Assembly (NCBI RefSeq): GCF_027460065.1
Contig: NZ_JAPYZZ010000001.1
Coordinates: 62,001 to 126,000, forward strand
DNA length: 64,000 bases
Reading direction: 5' to 3'
DNA from: Martinezella rhizogenes
GTDB lineage: Bacteria; Pseudomonadota; Alphaproteobacteria; Rhizobiales; Rhizobiaceae
Part shown: positions 1 through 9,144 of the stretch, in pieces
How the letters are laid out: each line of letters opens with the position of its first letter
Position numbering within the stretch: the stretch's first letter is position 1
Made by a program: the position numbers and the translations under genes
Notes under the pieces: generated by a model
Told to the model about the DNA's origin: nothing
The model's database searches: none
What the model saw: the letters and a program-made list of their open reading frames with translations, nothing else

Positions 1-555
1 CGACAGGTTCGGCATGAAACGGGCGAGATATTCCAGCTCGTGACGGAAGACGATATCGCCGGGCGTGCGTGAACAGTTGATGAAGGTGATGTCGCTCTGC
101 GGCGCGCGGTCGCTCATGTCGCGCACCATCGACATCATCGGCGTGACACCGGAGCCTGCCGAGATGAACAGATATTTGTCGCCGGGATGCTTGACGTAGG
201 AAAAGTCGCCGAGCGGTCCGAGCGCCCGGATCTTCATGCCGGGCTTCAGATTATCGAACATCCAGCGCGTGCCGATGCTGGTGGCCTGCGCCTTCACCGT
301 GACCGACAGCGCATAGGGCCGCGACGGGCTGGAGGACAATGTGTAGGTGCGGTAAACGGGCTCCGTACCCACGGGCAATTCCAGCGTGACGAACTGGCCC
401 GGCAGATAACGGAACCAGTTCTGATCCTCGGAGCGGAACAGGAACGTCATCACGTCCGATGTCTCGGGCGTCACTGAAATGCATTCCAGCAGCTGGAGCT
501 TGTCGCTCCACGGCTTCATCTCGTCTATGTGCTTGTAGGTCACAACCATATTCAT
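1..555 (-). CDS. gbcB: Glycine betaine demethylase reductase subunit (partial)
   Basis: Ferredoxin-NADH reductase that should feed electrons to the Rieske oxygenase GbcA encoded just upstream, converting glycine betaine to dimethylglycine. Only the N-terminal ~185 residues are in the window; the stop lies before position 1. Visible motifs are the flavin-binding RxYTLSS (residues 69-75) and the nucleotide-binding GSGVTPMM (134-141). A C-terminal plant-type [2Fe-2S] domain is expected outside the window. ATG at 555 is preferred; an in-frame ATG also lies at 549. It follows gbcA by 7 bases on the same strand, so the two form an operon. The GbcB assignment rests largely on the neighbour; other oxygenase reductases share the fold. 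Confidence 0.85.
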   Translation of the reverse strand, partial: MNMVVTYKHIDEMKPWSDKLQLLECISVTPETSDVMTFLFRSEDQNWFRYLPGQFVTLELPVGTEPVYRTYTLSSSPSRPYALSVTVKAQATSIGTRWMFDNLKPGMKIRALGPLGDFSYVKHPGDKYLFISAGSGVTPMMSMVRDMSDRAPQSDITFINCSRTPGDIVFRHELEYLARFMPNLS

Positions 556-562
556 CTTCGCA

Positions 563-1807
563 TCACGCTACAGCCGAAAGCCGGGCCTTGTCGCCGGAGA
601 GGCGATCGACCATGAAATCGGAATACCAGTTGACGAACTGCATCACGCCGCCCTCGTCTTCCATGGAATAGGGACCGGGCTGATAAGCGGGCGAGCGAAT
701 GCCGAAGGCATTTTCCTCGACGATGCGGCGATCCTGGTCGTTGGTCTCGTTCCAGACGTGGGTGAGGTCTTCGAGATCGTAATCCACCCCTTCGACGGCA
801 TCCTTGTGCACCAGCCATTTGGTGGTGACCATGGTCTCATTGGCGTTGAGCGGCAGCACCCGGAAAGAAATGGTGTGGTCGCCGAGGAAGTGGTTCCAGG
901 TCGTCGGATAATGGAACAGCAACAGCGCGCCGATATGGCTGATACTGACATCCTCCGACAGCGGCCGGCGCACGGCGCGTTTGCCCGACATGGTGTAGCT
1001 TTCCGCCTCGCCGATCAGCGGCATGCGGGCAACACGGAACTGGCCCTTCGGATCGATCTTGAAGCGGCTCGGCAGGCCGGCGGCCTCGCAGCGCGCCCAG
1101 TGGCCGCCGATTTCGGGATCGCTGGCACCGCCATCCGTCCCCGTCACACTCGGGTTTTCAGGGTAGGTGCGGCAGAGTTCGGGGTGGTTGGCGGCGCAAT
1201 GGTAGCACTCGCGGTTGTTTTCCCAGACCAGCTTCCAGTTGCCCTTTTCGATGATGGTGCTTTCATGCGCGACCTTGGCTTCCCAAATGCGGTGCGGGGC
1301 CATGTAGCTTTCGACCTCGGCGCGCATCGGCGCGAAATCGGCGGGCTGGTCGGCAAGGCAGATGAAGACGTAACCGGCAACGGTCTCGCAGGCGACGGGC
1401 TTCAGGCCGAATTCCGCCTTGTCGAATTCCTCGCCCATATGGCGTGCGAACAGCAGTTTGCCATCCAGATCATAGGTCCACTGGTGATAGGGACAGACGA
1501 GACGGGCGGCCTGACCCTTCTGCGCGCTGCAGACGCGCGAACCGCGATGGCGGCAGGAATTTTGCAGGGCGCGGATCTGCCCGTCGCGTCCGCGAACGAT
1601 GACGACCGAGTATGCGCCGACCTGAACGGTCATGTAGTTGCCGGACTTGGGCACTTCGCAATCATGGCCTACGAACAGCCAGTCGCGATACCAGATCGTC
1701 TCCATATCCAGCTTGAAATAATCCGGGTCCGTGTAGAACGGCTGCTCCAGGCTGAAGCCTTCGCGGCGGTTTTTCAGCTGGCGCAATACGGTGTCACGCA
1801 ATTCCAT
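563..1807 (-). CDS. gbcA: Glycine betaine demethylase, Rieske oxygenase subunit
   Basis: Terminal oxygenase of the aerobic glycine betaine demethylation pathway (414 aa, cytoplasmic). The Rieske [2Fe-2S] ligands are C85-x-H87 and C105-x2-H108, separated by 17 residues as usual for the family. The mononuclear iron site is seen as the segment NRECYHCAANHP (H203, H208). Start chosen at ATG 1807, preceded by GAGGA with 8 bases spacing; a longer open frame to 1873 lacks this site and would add an unconserved-looking N-terminus. gbcB follows at once. Substrate assignment is by overall resemblance to GbcA rather than to aromatic-ring hydroxylases. Confidence 0.88.
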   Translation of the reverse strand: MELRDTVLRQLKNRREGFSLEQPFYTDPDYFKLDMETIWYRDWLFVGHDCEVPKSGNYMTVQVGAYSVVIVRGRDGQIRALQNSCRHRGSRVCSAQKGQAARLVCPYHQWTYDLDGKLLFARHMGEEFDKAEFGLKPVACETVAGYVFICLADQPADFAPMRAEVESYMAPHRIWEAKVAHESTIIEKGNWKLVWENNRECYHCAANHPELCRTYPENPSVTGTDGGASDPEIGGHWARCEAAGLPSRFKIDPKGQFRVARMPLIGEAESYTMSGKRAVRRPLSEDVSISHIGALLLFHYPTTWNHFLGDHTISFRVLPLNANETMVTTKWLVHKDAVEGVDYDLEDLTHVWNETNDQDRRIVEENAFGIRSPAYQPGPYSMEDEGGVMQFVNWYSDFMVDRLSGDKARLSAVA

Positions 1808-2139
1808 GGCCAAATCCTCGATCAAACCGCCCTGCCCGGCACCATTTGCGGGGTTGCGGAAGCATGTCCTCATCTAAACACCGGCGGTCATTTGCGGCAG
1901 CACAAACAGCGACATCGGCTTCCGCATTGGCGACAAATTGCGACATGCGCAATTCGCCGCCGTTGCCCATTCCGCTGGGAAATCCGACGTCTATTCAGCG
2001 CCGGAAACGACGTCGCAATATGACGCATGATAGCGCCTGCCCGCCTCTCCACCCATTAAAAAACGGGAGGTGCGGCGCAACGGAGTATTAATGCACCCTA
2101 AACTATATTGAAGGAACGACAGCAACGGAGGCGCTCCTG
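1808..2139. promoter_or_regulatory. Divergent control region gbcA / gene at 2140, with phased GCGACA repeats
   Basis: The 332-base gap between two divergent genes. GCGACA occurs at 1909-1914, 1930-1935 and 1940-1945 on the + strand. Start-to-start distances are 21 and 10 bases, i.e. about two turns and one turn of helix, placing all three on one face of the DNA. The last copy lies inside the inverted repeat TTGCG-ACATG-CGCAA (1938-1952). Betaine catabolism genes are commonly controlled by AraC-type activators (GbdR in Pseudomonas); that such a protein binds here is a guess. No clear -35/-10 pair could be assigned. Confidence 0.4.
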
Positions 2140-2748
2140 GTGGAGAAGGCGACACGCATACGCTATTTCGATGCGGCAAGGCATTCGGTCACGCCGATAC
2201 GATCGAAGACCGCGCATTCCGACTTCCTGCGCACGGGTCGCATCAGCCGTTATGAAGAGCGCTGGCTGCCCAGGGAACGTGTCTATTACAGCCATGACGA
2301 TGTGGCTGCGCTGACCGGGCGGAAGCTGGAAGCCGCCGCCGATGCCACCCACAGCCGTCTCAACACCTTTCACCAGTCCATCCGTTTCCCGAAGATGGTT
2401 TTTCACCATCTGCTCAACGATCGGCCGCATCTCGGCTATTGCCATGTCACGGCGGCGAAAACGAGCTTCGATGCCGAGCGCCATGTGCTCTGGTCCTTTT
2501 ATTTCGCGAATTTCTTCGCCGAGCTGAGCGGGGCAGAAAACTTCTTCGAAAATATCGATGCGCGCTACTCGCGCATGTATTTCGCGGTCGCCATCAATGC
2601 GCTTCCCGATCACGAGATCGCCATCGACACCTCCTTCCATCGCGGCGGCCTGCTGTTCCAGACGCATGATCCGCGTGTGGCGCTGAAAAACGTGCTCATG
2701 CTGGGCGCGCGTTCGGAAGAGATGCGCAGGATCATCAGGGCGATATAA
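2140..2748 (+). CDS. Uncharacterised protein, 202 aa
   Basis: No catalytic motif recognised. The protein is soluble, without a signal peptide or membrane segment, rich in His, Arg and aromatic residues, and looks like a conserved rhizobial protein of unknown function. GTG start at 2140 is supported by GGAGG at 2127-2131. It reads divergently from gbcA and ends 63 bases before the Sua5-family gene. Residues 75-125 carry several His and aromatic residues but no recognisable metal motif. Function unknown. Confidence 0.75.
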   Translation: MEKATRIRYFDAARHSVTPIRSKTAHSDFLRTGRISRYEERWLPRERVYYSHDDVAALTGRKLEAAADATHSRLNTFHQSIRFPKMVFHHLLNDRPHLGYCHVTAAKTSFDAERHVLWSFYFANFFAELSGAENFFENIDARYSRMYFAVAINALPDHEIAIDTSFHRGGLLFQTHDPRVALKNVLMLGARSEEMRRIIRAI

Positions 2749-2811
2749 AGCGCGATAGCACTTTCCATCCCGGCCTGAAATACGCTATTGACCGCCCTGA
2801 AAGGCAGCATC

Positions 2812-3789
2812 ATGGCGCGTCATATCAACATCGAAAACGAGCGGGAAACAGCACTGCGGGCATCCGTGGCCGAGCTTGCGGACGGCAGGCCCATCGCGCT
2901 GCCGACGGAAACCGTCTATGGCCTTGCCGCCGACGCCACCAATCCCGCTGCCATCACCCGTATTTACGAGACCAAGGGCCGCCCGCAGTTCAACCCGCTG
3001 ATCTGCCATATGGCCGATATCGCCATGGCCGAGCGTTACGCGGTTTTCGACCCGATATCGCGGAAACTCGCAGAGGCCTTCTGGCCCGGCCCGCTGACAT
3101 TAGTTCTGCCGCTGAAACCGGAGAGCGAAATTCATTCGCTGGCGACGGCCGGGCTGGATACGGTCGGCATTCGCGTGCCGCAGGGTTTTGCCGGCGATCT
3201 TATCCGCCGGTTCGGCAAACCGCTGGCCGCCCCCAGCGCCAATAGTTCCGGCAAGATCAGCCCGACAAGTGCGACCCATGTGGAGGCTGACCTTGGCAGC
3301 AAGATCAATCTCATTCTCGATGGCGGTGCCGCCGCCGTGGGTGTCGAATCCACCATCGTCAAGGTGGAGGAGGATGGCCGGGTGCGGCTGCTTCGCCCGG
3401 GCGGCATCGTCACCGAGGAAATCGAGCGCGTTGCCGGCGTCAGGCTCGAACGACCGAAAAAAGCCGCGGCCGCCATCGAGGCGCCGGGAATGCTGGCCTC
3501 GCATTATGCGCCGGGCGCCACTGTCCGCCTCGGCGCCACGTCGGTTCTGCCTGATGAAGCGCTGATCCGCTTCGGCGGCATCGCCATATCAGGAGAAGAG
3601 ACCGCGCGCATCATTCTCGATCTCAGCCCCTCAGGCGATCTTGCCGAGGCCGCTGCCAACCTCTTCGATTATCTGAAAGCCGCCGATGCGAGCGGCGCGG
3701 ACACCATCGCCATCACCGCCATTCCACCCCATGGTCTCGGAGAGGCGATCAACGACCGCCTTTCCCGCGCCGCCGCGCCGCGAGGCTGA
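2812..3789 (+). CDS. Threonylcarbamoyl-AMP synthase, Sua5/YrdC family
   Basis: Makes L-threonylcarbamoyladenylate from threonine, bicarbonate and ATP, the first step of the t6A37 modification of ANN-decoding tRNAs. The N-terminal ~200 residues are a YrdC domain with the substrate-binding segments LPTETVYGLAADA, KGRPQFNPL and PSANSSGKISPT. A C-terminal Sua5 domain extends the protein to 325 aa, so this is the long Sua5 form rather than the short TsaC form. ATG 2812 follows AGGCAGC; an upstream in-frame start at 2788 is less likely. The flavoprotein gene follows 47 bases downstream on the same strand. Confidence 0.9.
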   Translation: MARHINIENERETALRASVAELADGRPIALPTETVYGLAADATNPAAITRIYETKGRPQFNPLICHMADIAMAERYAVFDPISRKLAEAFWPGPLTLVLPLKPESEIHSLATAGLDTVGIRVPQGFAGDLIRRFGKPLAAPSANSSGKISPTSATHVEADLGSKINLILDGGAAAVGVESTIVKVEEDGRVRLLRPGGIVTEEIERVAGVRLERPKKAAAAIEAPGMLASHYAPGATVRLGATSVLPDEALIRFGGIAISGEETARIILDLSPSGDLAEAAANLFDYLKAADASGADTIAITAIPPHGLGEAINDRLSRAAAPRG

Positions 3790-3836
3790 CGGTACTCAAC
3801 CCTTTCGCCCATGTTTCAAAAGACAGCGAGACGTCC

Positions 3837-5264
3837 ATGAACGCCATCCCCTCCTCCGATATCCTCGACCGCTTCACCGCCATTGTCGGCGAAAAAAATG
3901 CGGTGCGCGACCCGGCGGAAATGGCGCCGCGCCTGGTGGAAAATCGCGGACTTTATCGCGGTATTTCGCCGCTGCTCCTCAAGCCGGGTTCGGTTGAAGA
4001 CGTTGCCGCCATCCTGAAACTCGCCAGCGAAACCGGCACGCCCATCGTGCCGCAAACCGGCAATACCGGCCTTGTGGGCGGCCAGACGCCGCGCGCTGAC
4101 GGCACCGATATCATCCTGTCGCTGGAGCGCATGAACCGCATCCGCGACATCGACCCTGTCGCCAACACCATCGTCGCCGATGCCGGCTGCATTCTCGATG
4201 ACATTCACAAGGCCGCCGATTCGGTGGATCGCATGTTCCCGCTATCGCTCGGTTCGCAGGGGTCCTGCCGCATCGGCGGCAATCTCGCCACCAATGCCGG
4301 CGGCACGGCGGTGCTGGCCTACGGCAATATGCGCCAGCTGTGCCTCGGGCTCGAAGTGGTTCTGCCAACGGGCGAAATCTGGAACGGGCTGCGCCGGCTG
4401 AAAAAGGACAATACGGGTTACGACCTGCGCGATCTCTTCATCGGCTCCGAGGGCACGCTGGGTGTCATCACCGGCGCGGTGCTCAAGCTTTTCCCCAAGC
4501 CGCTCGGCCATCAGGTCGCTTTTGCCGGCCTTGCCTCCACCGAAGATGCGCTGAAACTGTTCGAAATGGCCTCAAACCTCTGCGGCACAGCGCTGACCGG
4601 CTTTGAACTCATGCCACGAATCGGCGTCGAATTTACCGCCAGGCACATTCCCGGCGTGCGCGACCCTCTGGGACAGCCGCATGATTGGTACGCACTCATC
4701 GATATCTCCACCTCCGATTCTGCGGAGACGGCGGACACGATGATGCAATCGCTGCTGGAGCGTGGTTTTGAGGCCGGGTTGGTGGAGGATGCGGTGATCG
4801 CCGCATCGGAAGCGCAGCGTCAGGCGCTGTGGCACATGCGTGAAAGCATGTCGGATGCGCAGAAGCCGGAGGGCGGATCGATCAAGCACGACGTTTCCGT
4901 TCCGGTTTCGAAAATACCGGAATTCATGGCCAAGGCGGAAAAGGCCGTGCTCGCCGCCATTCCCGGCGCCCGCATCTGCGCCTTCGGCCATCTCGGCGAC
5001 GGCAACATACACTACAACATCTCCCAGCCGGTCGGCGCCGACAAGGCCGAATTCCTGGGCCGCTGGCGGGACATGAACGAGATCGTGCACGGCATAGTCC
5101 TATCGCTCGGCGGCTCGATTTCGGCCGAACATGGCATTGGTCAGTTGAAGCGCGACGAACTCGCGGCTATCCGGCCCGGCATCGAAATGGAGTTGATGCA
5201 TCGCATCAAACACGCCTTCGACCCCGCGGGCATCATGAACCCCGGCAAGGTTCTTGTGGGATAA
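3837..5264 (+). CDS. FAD-linked D-2-hydroxyacid dehydrogenase (D2HGDH/GlcD type)
   Basis: Flavoprotein of the VAO/PCMH family, 475 aa, oxidising a D-2-hydroxyacid. FAD-binding signatures are PQTGNTGLVGG near residue 63 and the GSCRIGG-(4)-TNAGG segment near residue 142. The C-terminal metal-site motifs FGHLGDGNIHYN and EHGIG match D-2-hydroxyglutarate and D-lactate dehydrogenases. The GSCxIGG-TNAGG and RKDNTGYDL-like segments favour 2-hydroxyglutarate over glycolate, but substrate cannot be fixed by eye. A glcF-type gene is present in the window (63611) but not adjacent, so this is probably a single-subunit enzyme. Confidence 0.85.
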   Translation: MNAIPSSDILDRFTAIVGEKNAVRDPAEMAPRLVENRGLYRGISPLLLKPGSVEDVAAILKLASETGTPIVPQTGNTGLVGGQTPRADGTDIILSLERMNRIRDIDPVANTIVADAGCILDDIHKAADSVDRMFPLSLGSQGSCRIGGNLATNAGGTAVLAYGNMRQLCLGLEVVLPTGEIWNGLRRLKKDNTGYDLRDLFIGSEGTLGVITGAVLKLFPKPLGHQVAFAGLASTEDALKLFEMASNLCGTALTGFELMPRIGVEFTARHIPGVRDPLGQPHDWYALIDISTSDSAETADTMMQSLLERGFEAGLVEDAVIAASEAQRQALWHMRESMSDAQKPEGGSIKHDVSVPVSKIPEFMAKAEKAVLAAIPGARICAFGHLGDGNIHYNISQPVGADKAEFLGRWRDMNEIVHGIVLSLGGSISAEHGIGQLKRDELAAIRPGIEMELMHRIKHAFDPAGIMNPGKVLVG

Positions 5265-5279
5265 GATAACCTCCCGGCC

Positions 5280-5804
5280 TCAGGCCGGTGTTCGCAAAGC
5301 CCAGGCCGGCACCATTTCCGCATTCAGGCGGCGCGGCTTCTGCCCGTCAACCAGTTCCGTCAGGCTCATGCCTGATTTGGCGATTGAAAGGGCCTGTGTC
5401 TTTGGCAGGAGGTATCCGTGTTCCAGCGGCGGTGCGCGGTGTAACATCCGGCTGAAGATATTCCGCCGGTGATAACGCGACGGCGAAAACCGTGCAGGGT
5501 CGCGGCAGATCGCGACATATTCGAGGATTTCGTCGATCCAGCCTGCCTGCGGGCGCGCACCGGGCTCGATCAACAACAGCCAGCCGCCACGCGCGGAATG
5601 CAGGATTTCCTGAATGTCCCATTGCCCATAAAAGCGGCAACCGGCGGCATCGGCCACGCGCGATGATCCATCGCGCGAACCGTGATCGAGGATCACCACA
5701 TCGCTCACAAGCCCTTCCACAGCACCGGTGACAAGCGCGGACAGCGTGTGCGCCAGTTCCGGTTCCTGATCCCGGCATTCCATTAAGACTGTCAACATAG
5801 GCAT
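5280..5804 (-). CDS. Small glycosyltransferase family 2-like protein
   Basis: A 174-residue protein starting with a Rossmann-like strand (MLTVLMECRDQE) and the pattern VVILDHGSRDGS near residue 40, the nucleotide-sugar-binding DxSxDG-like segment of GT-A glycosyltransferases. It lacks the length of a full GT2 domain and has no obvious catalytic C-terminal base or membrane helix, so it may be a truncated or non-enzymatic family member. It is convergent with the flavoprotein gene (15 bases apart). ATG 5804 and ATG 5798 are both possible starts. Substrate unknown. Confidence 0.7.
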   Translation of the reverse strand: MPMLTVLMECRDQEPELAHTLSALVTGAVEGLVSDVVILDHGSRDGSSRVADAAGCRFYGQWDIQEILHSARGGWLLLIEPGARPQAGWIDEILEYVAICRDPARFSPSRYHRRNIFSRMLHRAPPLEHGYLLPKTQALSIAKSGMSLTELVDGQKPRRLNAEMVPAWALRTPA

Positions 5805-6087
5805 AGCTCTAACGCATCGCACAATAAATTGCCACTGGCCTCTTTGCGATGGAGAATAGCCCGATCCGTGCGGCACATTGCACCGGCGTCGAGGAACCAT
5901 CCGGCTTCCGCCATTTACGCTTCGGGCCATGTGGCCGGTCGTATTTTCACAATTTTGTTCTTGTATTGTTCTCATTCCTGATGTAGGAATTTAATCATTC
6001 GGACGGCGAGGAAACGCCTCTCCGGATGGAAACGGTTTAGGGCGTTGAGCGTGCCTTGATGGCGTGCAGCGCTCTGGGAGCATCCAG

Positions 6088-7245
6088 ATGAGAAACCATA
6101 CGCTTGACGGGCAGGCTGCCTTTCAGCCGAGCCATATGCCTGATATTGCCAATGCGCTTGCCGATGCATCCGGCCTGCGCATCGAGATCGACCGTCGTCG
6201 CGGCAGGGGCGCCGGGTTGAACCCGGACGGGCGCTTCGAGGCCTTGCAGCGGGAGGTTTTCGACGATGGCTGGCAGACGCTTGAGGATATGCCGGAATTC
6301 CGCACCGAAGTGCAGGTGGAGAAACCGCGCAGCATCATCACACGCAACGAATCTCCCGATATTCCGTTCGACCGTTCCATCAATCCCTATCGCGGTTGCG
6401 AACATGGCTGCATCTATTGTTTTGCAAGGCCCAGCCACAGCTATATGGGGCTTTCGGCCGGGCTCGATTTCGAGTCGAAGCTCTTCGCCAAGCCGGATGC
6501 GGCAAAGCTTCTGGAACGGGAATTGGCGAAACCGGGCTACAAGCCGCGGGTGATCGCCATTGGCACCAATACCGACCCCTATCAGCCGATCGAGCGCGAA
6601 TGGCGCATCATGCGGCAGATACTGGAAGTACTGGCCGAGGCCGATCACCCTGTCGCCATCGTCACCAAATCGGCGCTGATCAGGCGGGATATCGGCATTC
6701 TGGCGCCGATGGCCAAGAAGGGCCTCGTCAAGGTTGGTATTTCCGTAACGACGCTGGATCGTAAGCTCGCACGCAACATGGAACCGCGCGCTGCCACGCC
6801 GGATAAACGGCTGGAGGCGGTCAAGGCACTGACGGAGGCCGGCATTCCGGTCGCCGTGATGATGGCGCCCGTCATTCCCGCCCTCAACGATCATGAGATC
6901 GAACGCATTCTCCAGGCCGGCAAGGCAGCGGGGGCGACCGAGGCTTCCTATGTGTTGCTGCGCCTGCCGCTGGAGGTGAGTCCGCTCTTTCGCGACTGGC
7001 TGCTGCGCAACTATCCGGACCGTTATCGCCACGTCATGTCGCTGGTGCGCTCCATGCGTGACGGCAAGGATTATGATGCGGAATTCGGCAAGCGTATGAA
7101 GGGTGAAGGCCCCTATGCCTGGCAGATCGGTCGGCGTTTCGAAATGGCGACGAAAAGGCTTGGTCTCATCCGCCGTGGCATTCACCTGCGCGACGATCTC
7201 TTCGTGCCGCCGGGTGGTGCCGGGGTGCAATTGTCACTGCTTTGA
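6088..7245 (+). CDS. PA0069-type radical SAM protein
   Basis: 385-aa radical SAM enzyme. The cluster-binding motif is CEHGCIYC (C104, C108, C111, spacing CxxxCxxC), followed by the substrate-domain segment FARPSHSYMG that typifies the PA0069/SplB-related group. The family is widespread in Proteobacteria; its reaction is not established to my knowledge. ATG 6088 is chosen because GGGAG lies 7 bases upstream; a GTG at 6064 in the same frame is a weaker candidate. The gene stands alone between two intergenic stretches. Confidence 0.88.
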   Translation: MRNHTLDGQAAFQPSHMPDIANALADASGLRIEIDRRRGRGAGLNPDGRFEALQREVFDDGWQTLEDMPEFRTEVQVEKPRSIITRNESPDIPFDRSINPYRGCEHGCIYCFARPSHSYMGLSAGLDFESKLFAKPDAAKLLERELAKPGYKPRVIAIGTNTDPYQPIEREWRIMRQILEVLAEADHPVAIVTKSALIRRDIGILAPMAKKGLVKVGISVTTLDRKLARNMEPRAATPDKRLEAVKALTEAGIPVAVMMAPVIPALNDHEIERILQAGKAAGATEASYVLLRLPLEVSPLFRDWLLRNYPDRYRHVMSLVRSMRDGKDYDAEFGKRMKGEGPYAWQIGRRFEMATKRLGLIRRGIHLRDDLFVPPGGAGVQLSLL

Positions 7246-7578
7246 AACCGGCGCTGACGGCGCTGCCTGTTGGTCCAAGCCGTCTTGGCGACGTGCTGAT
7301 ATCAGGAAGAATATTATGAGCAGCGCCGGTCCTTCGTTTGACCGGCCATGCTCCTGACCAAATGCCCGGCGGGTTTTCCCTGGCCTGCCGGACATTGCCC
7401 CCGGAACCCGCCGCCTCGCGTGCGATCATTTTTCCTCCGCTGCCCCGTTGGAGGATCAAAGGTCATGATGACCTGAGGGGCACGGTGAGCCACGCCCCTT
7501 GACCCCGGCTCACCGCGCCTGTCATCGCCCGCTTCCGGGGGCTTGCAGGAGATCGGGTGTGTATGCGAGTTTCGCCGC
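7246..7578. other. Intergenic stretch, no gene seen
   Basis: 333 bases between the radical SAM gene and rnhB. The only structure noticed is an inverted repeat with 7-bp arms GCCGGTC / GACCGGC at 7325-7346, without a T-tract on either strand, so it is not a convincing terminator. Open frames here are short and have no recognisable product. Confidence 0.5.
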
Positions 7579-8232
7579 ATGAAACGCACCGCCACACCCG
7601 ATTCTCCTGCTCTTTTCGACCTTGTCGATACCGGCCCGGACTTCTCGTTCGAACTGGAGGCCAAAAGGAAGGGCCTCTGGCCCGTGGCTGGCACGGATGA
7701 GGCAGGCCGGGGGCCACTTGCCGGCCCGGTGGTTGCGGCAGCCGTCATTCTCGATCCGGATAATATTCCCAAGGGCATGGACGATTCCAAGAAGCTGAGC
7801 AGGCAGAAGCGCGAAAGCCTTTTTGTGCAGATCATGGAAACCTCGATCGTGTCGGTCGCCTCCTCCGGCCCCGGCCTGATCGACAGCATGAACATTCTCC
7901 GCGCCAGCCTCGACGCCATGCGGCGCGCCGTGCTCGGCCTCGAAATTCCCCCCGCCCTCGTGCTGGCCGACGGCCGCGACAGGCCACCGGGTATCACCTG
8001 CGAAGCCAAGGCCGTCATCAAGGGCGACTCCCGCTCCCTCTCCATCGCCGCCGCCTCGATCATCGCCAAAGTGACCCGCGACCGCATGATGGAACGTGCC
8101 GGCGTGGTGCACACCTCTTACGGCTTCGAAGGCCATGCCGGTTACGGCACGCCGGCCCACCTGCGCGCCATCGAAAGCCACGGGCCTTGCGAACTGCATA
8201 GGATGAGTTTTCGGCCGCTGAAGCAGGGTTGA
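7579..8232 (+). CDS. rnhB: Ribonuclease HII
   Basis: Cleaves the RNA strand of RNA-DNA hybrids and incises at single ribonucleotides in DNA (217 aa, cytoplasmic). The motif [13 protein letters not shown] (residues 38-50) holds the first two catalytic acids D40 and E41; DDSKKLS (around 69-75) and the later LADGRD and TRDRMM segments supply the remaining conserved residues. ATG 7579 gives the expected N-terminus; an upstream in-frame start at 7543 would only add 12 unconserved residues. Convergent with the next gene across a strong hairpin. Confidence 0.95.
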   Translation: MKRTATPDSPALFDLVDTGPDFSFELEAKRKGLWPVAGTDEAGRGPLAGPVVAAAVILDPDNIPKGMDDSKKLSRQKRESLFVQIMETSIVSVASSGPGLIDSMNILRASLDAMRRAVLGLEIPPALVLADGRDRPPGITCEAKAVIKGDSRSLSIAAASIIAKVTRDRMMERAGVVHTSYGFEGHAGYGTPAHLRAIESHGPCELHRMSFRPLKQG

Positions 8233-8273
8233 TTGCGGCGGTGTAGGGGCGGCCTAACCATAACTTCCGCTAT

Positions 8274-8298
8274 TGGGCCGAAGCTGCGGCTTGGCCCA
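8274..8298. terminator. Bidirectional hairpin between rnhB and the Tdi-like gene
   Basis: Arms TGGGCC-(G)-AAGC and GCTT-GGCCCA enclose a TGCG loop, giving a 10-bp stem with one bulged G. T-rich sequence follows on the + strand (GTTTATTG). It sits between two convergent genes and could end transcription from both sides. Confidence 0.65.
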
Positions 8299-8300
8299 GT

Positions 8301-8963
8301 TTATTGATTGACCGTACGCAAAGGCTGTGGCGGGAAGGGTGCGTTGTCCATCAGTTGCATCTCCTGTGCCTGCGCAAGGATAGCCATATGCGGAACTGCT
8401 TCATGGATAGCCAGATTGGCCAAATCGCGATTACCGCCAAATGCGAGGATCGGTCTGAACCCATAAATCTTTCCCACGTCGATCGTGCCCAGTTTCCCTT
8501 TCGCACGTTCGAATAGCTTTTTGGCGTCGGCATCGTATTCGTCGAACGTAGGATCATCGAGAAGCATCAAATCGCTCGTCACAGCGATATTGGGATCAAA
8601 GGTCTTCCCGCTGACAAGGGCTTGGCACGAAACTTTGCCATTCACGAGATCAACAGACAAATTTTGATGAACTTCATTCCAGGCAACTATTGTTCCGAAT
8701 GCGCCGAAGCCCAACACATGCGTCTGTTCAGGCCTGATCTCCTGGTCGCTGTCGAAAATAAGCCTCATGATTGGAGCGTATGTGGAGGGATTGCAGAACT
8801 GGAAGTAGCCATCCATGATGGTCCCAGTGCCATTCTGCTCCCAGAAATCAATGACTGCCTCCGGTACCTTTCCTCGGTAGCGCTCCACGTCCACTACTTC
8901 CCCGCCCTCTGGAGCACCAAAATCCTCAACAATCGACGCAAGCCTTACCTTGTAATTTTCCAC
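8301..8963 (-). CDS. Tdi-like immunity protein (GAD-like + DUF1851), orphan
   Basis: 220-aa cytoplasmic protein. The N-terminal part (about 10-115; FGAPEGGEVV, then PEAVIDFWEQNGTG and DGYFQFCNP) resembles the GAD-like domain. The C-terminal part (about 140-215; FDEYDADAKKLFERAK, then IYGFRPILAFGG) resembles DUF1851. This pair of domains is that of the Agrobacterium Tdi proteins, which neutralise the type VI secretion DNases Tde1/Tde2. No Tde-like toxin, VgrG or PAAR gene lies nearby; rnhB and a PNPOx-fold protein flank it. GTG start at 8963 is preceded by GGAGG. The surrounding ~1 kb looks AT-richer than its neighbours, consistent with acquisition. The immunity role is inference from domain resemblance. 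Confidence 0.75.
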   Translation of the reverse strand: MENYKVRLASIVEDFGAPEGGEVVDVERYRGKVPEAVIDFWEQNGTGTIMDGYFQFCNPSTYAPIMRLIFDSDQEIRPEQTHVLGFGAFGTIVAWNEVHQNLSVDLVNGKVSCQALVSGKTFDPNIAVTSDLMLLDDPTFDEYDADAKKLFERAKGKLGTIDVGKIYGFRPILAFGGNRDLANLAIHEAVPHMAILAQAQEMQLMDNAPFPPQPLRTVNQ

Positions 8964-9144
8964 TGTGCCTCCGATCTGGGACTTACGTCTTTTTGATAAG
9001 TTGGGGATTCAACTACGCACTGCACCTCAAGAAGAATATGCTCCTAAGGAGATGATCACCGCAACTGGCACAAATCAGATGTTGGAGCGCAGGACATTCA
9101 TCTCCCAACCCCGCCTGAGTGTGGCCATGTTGATACCAAGGCGC

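Noticed and set aside
758..2023. 421-codon open frame opposite gbcA
   Set aside because: Antisense shadow of a complete, motif-bearing Rieske oxygenase; its product shows no domain.
3837..5264. glcD partner for the glcF at 63611
   Set aside because: The genes are almost 60 kb apart, and the sequence motifs fit single-subunit D-2-hydroxyglutarate dehydrogenases better.
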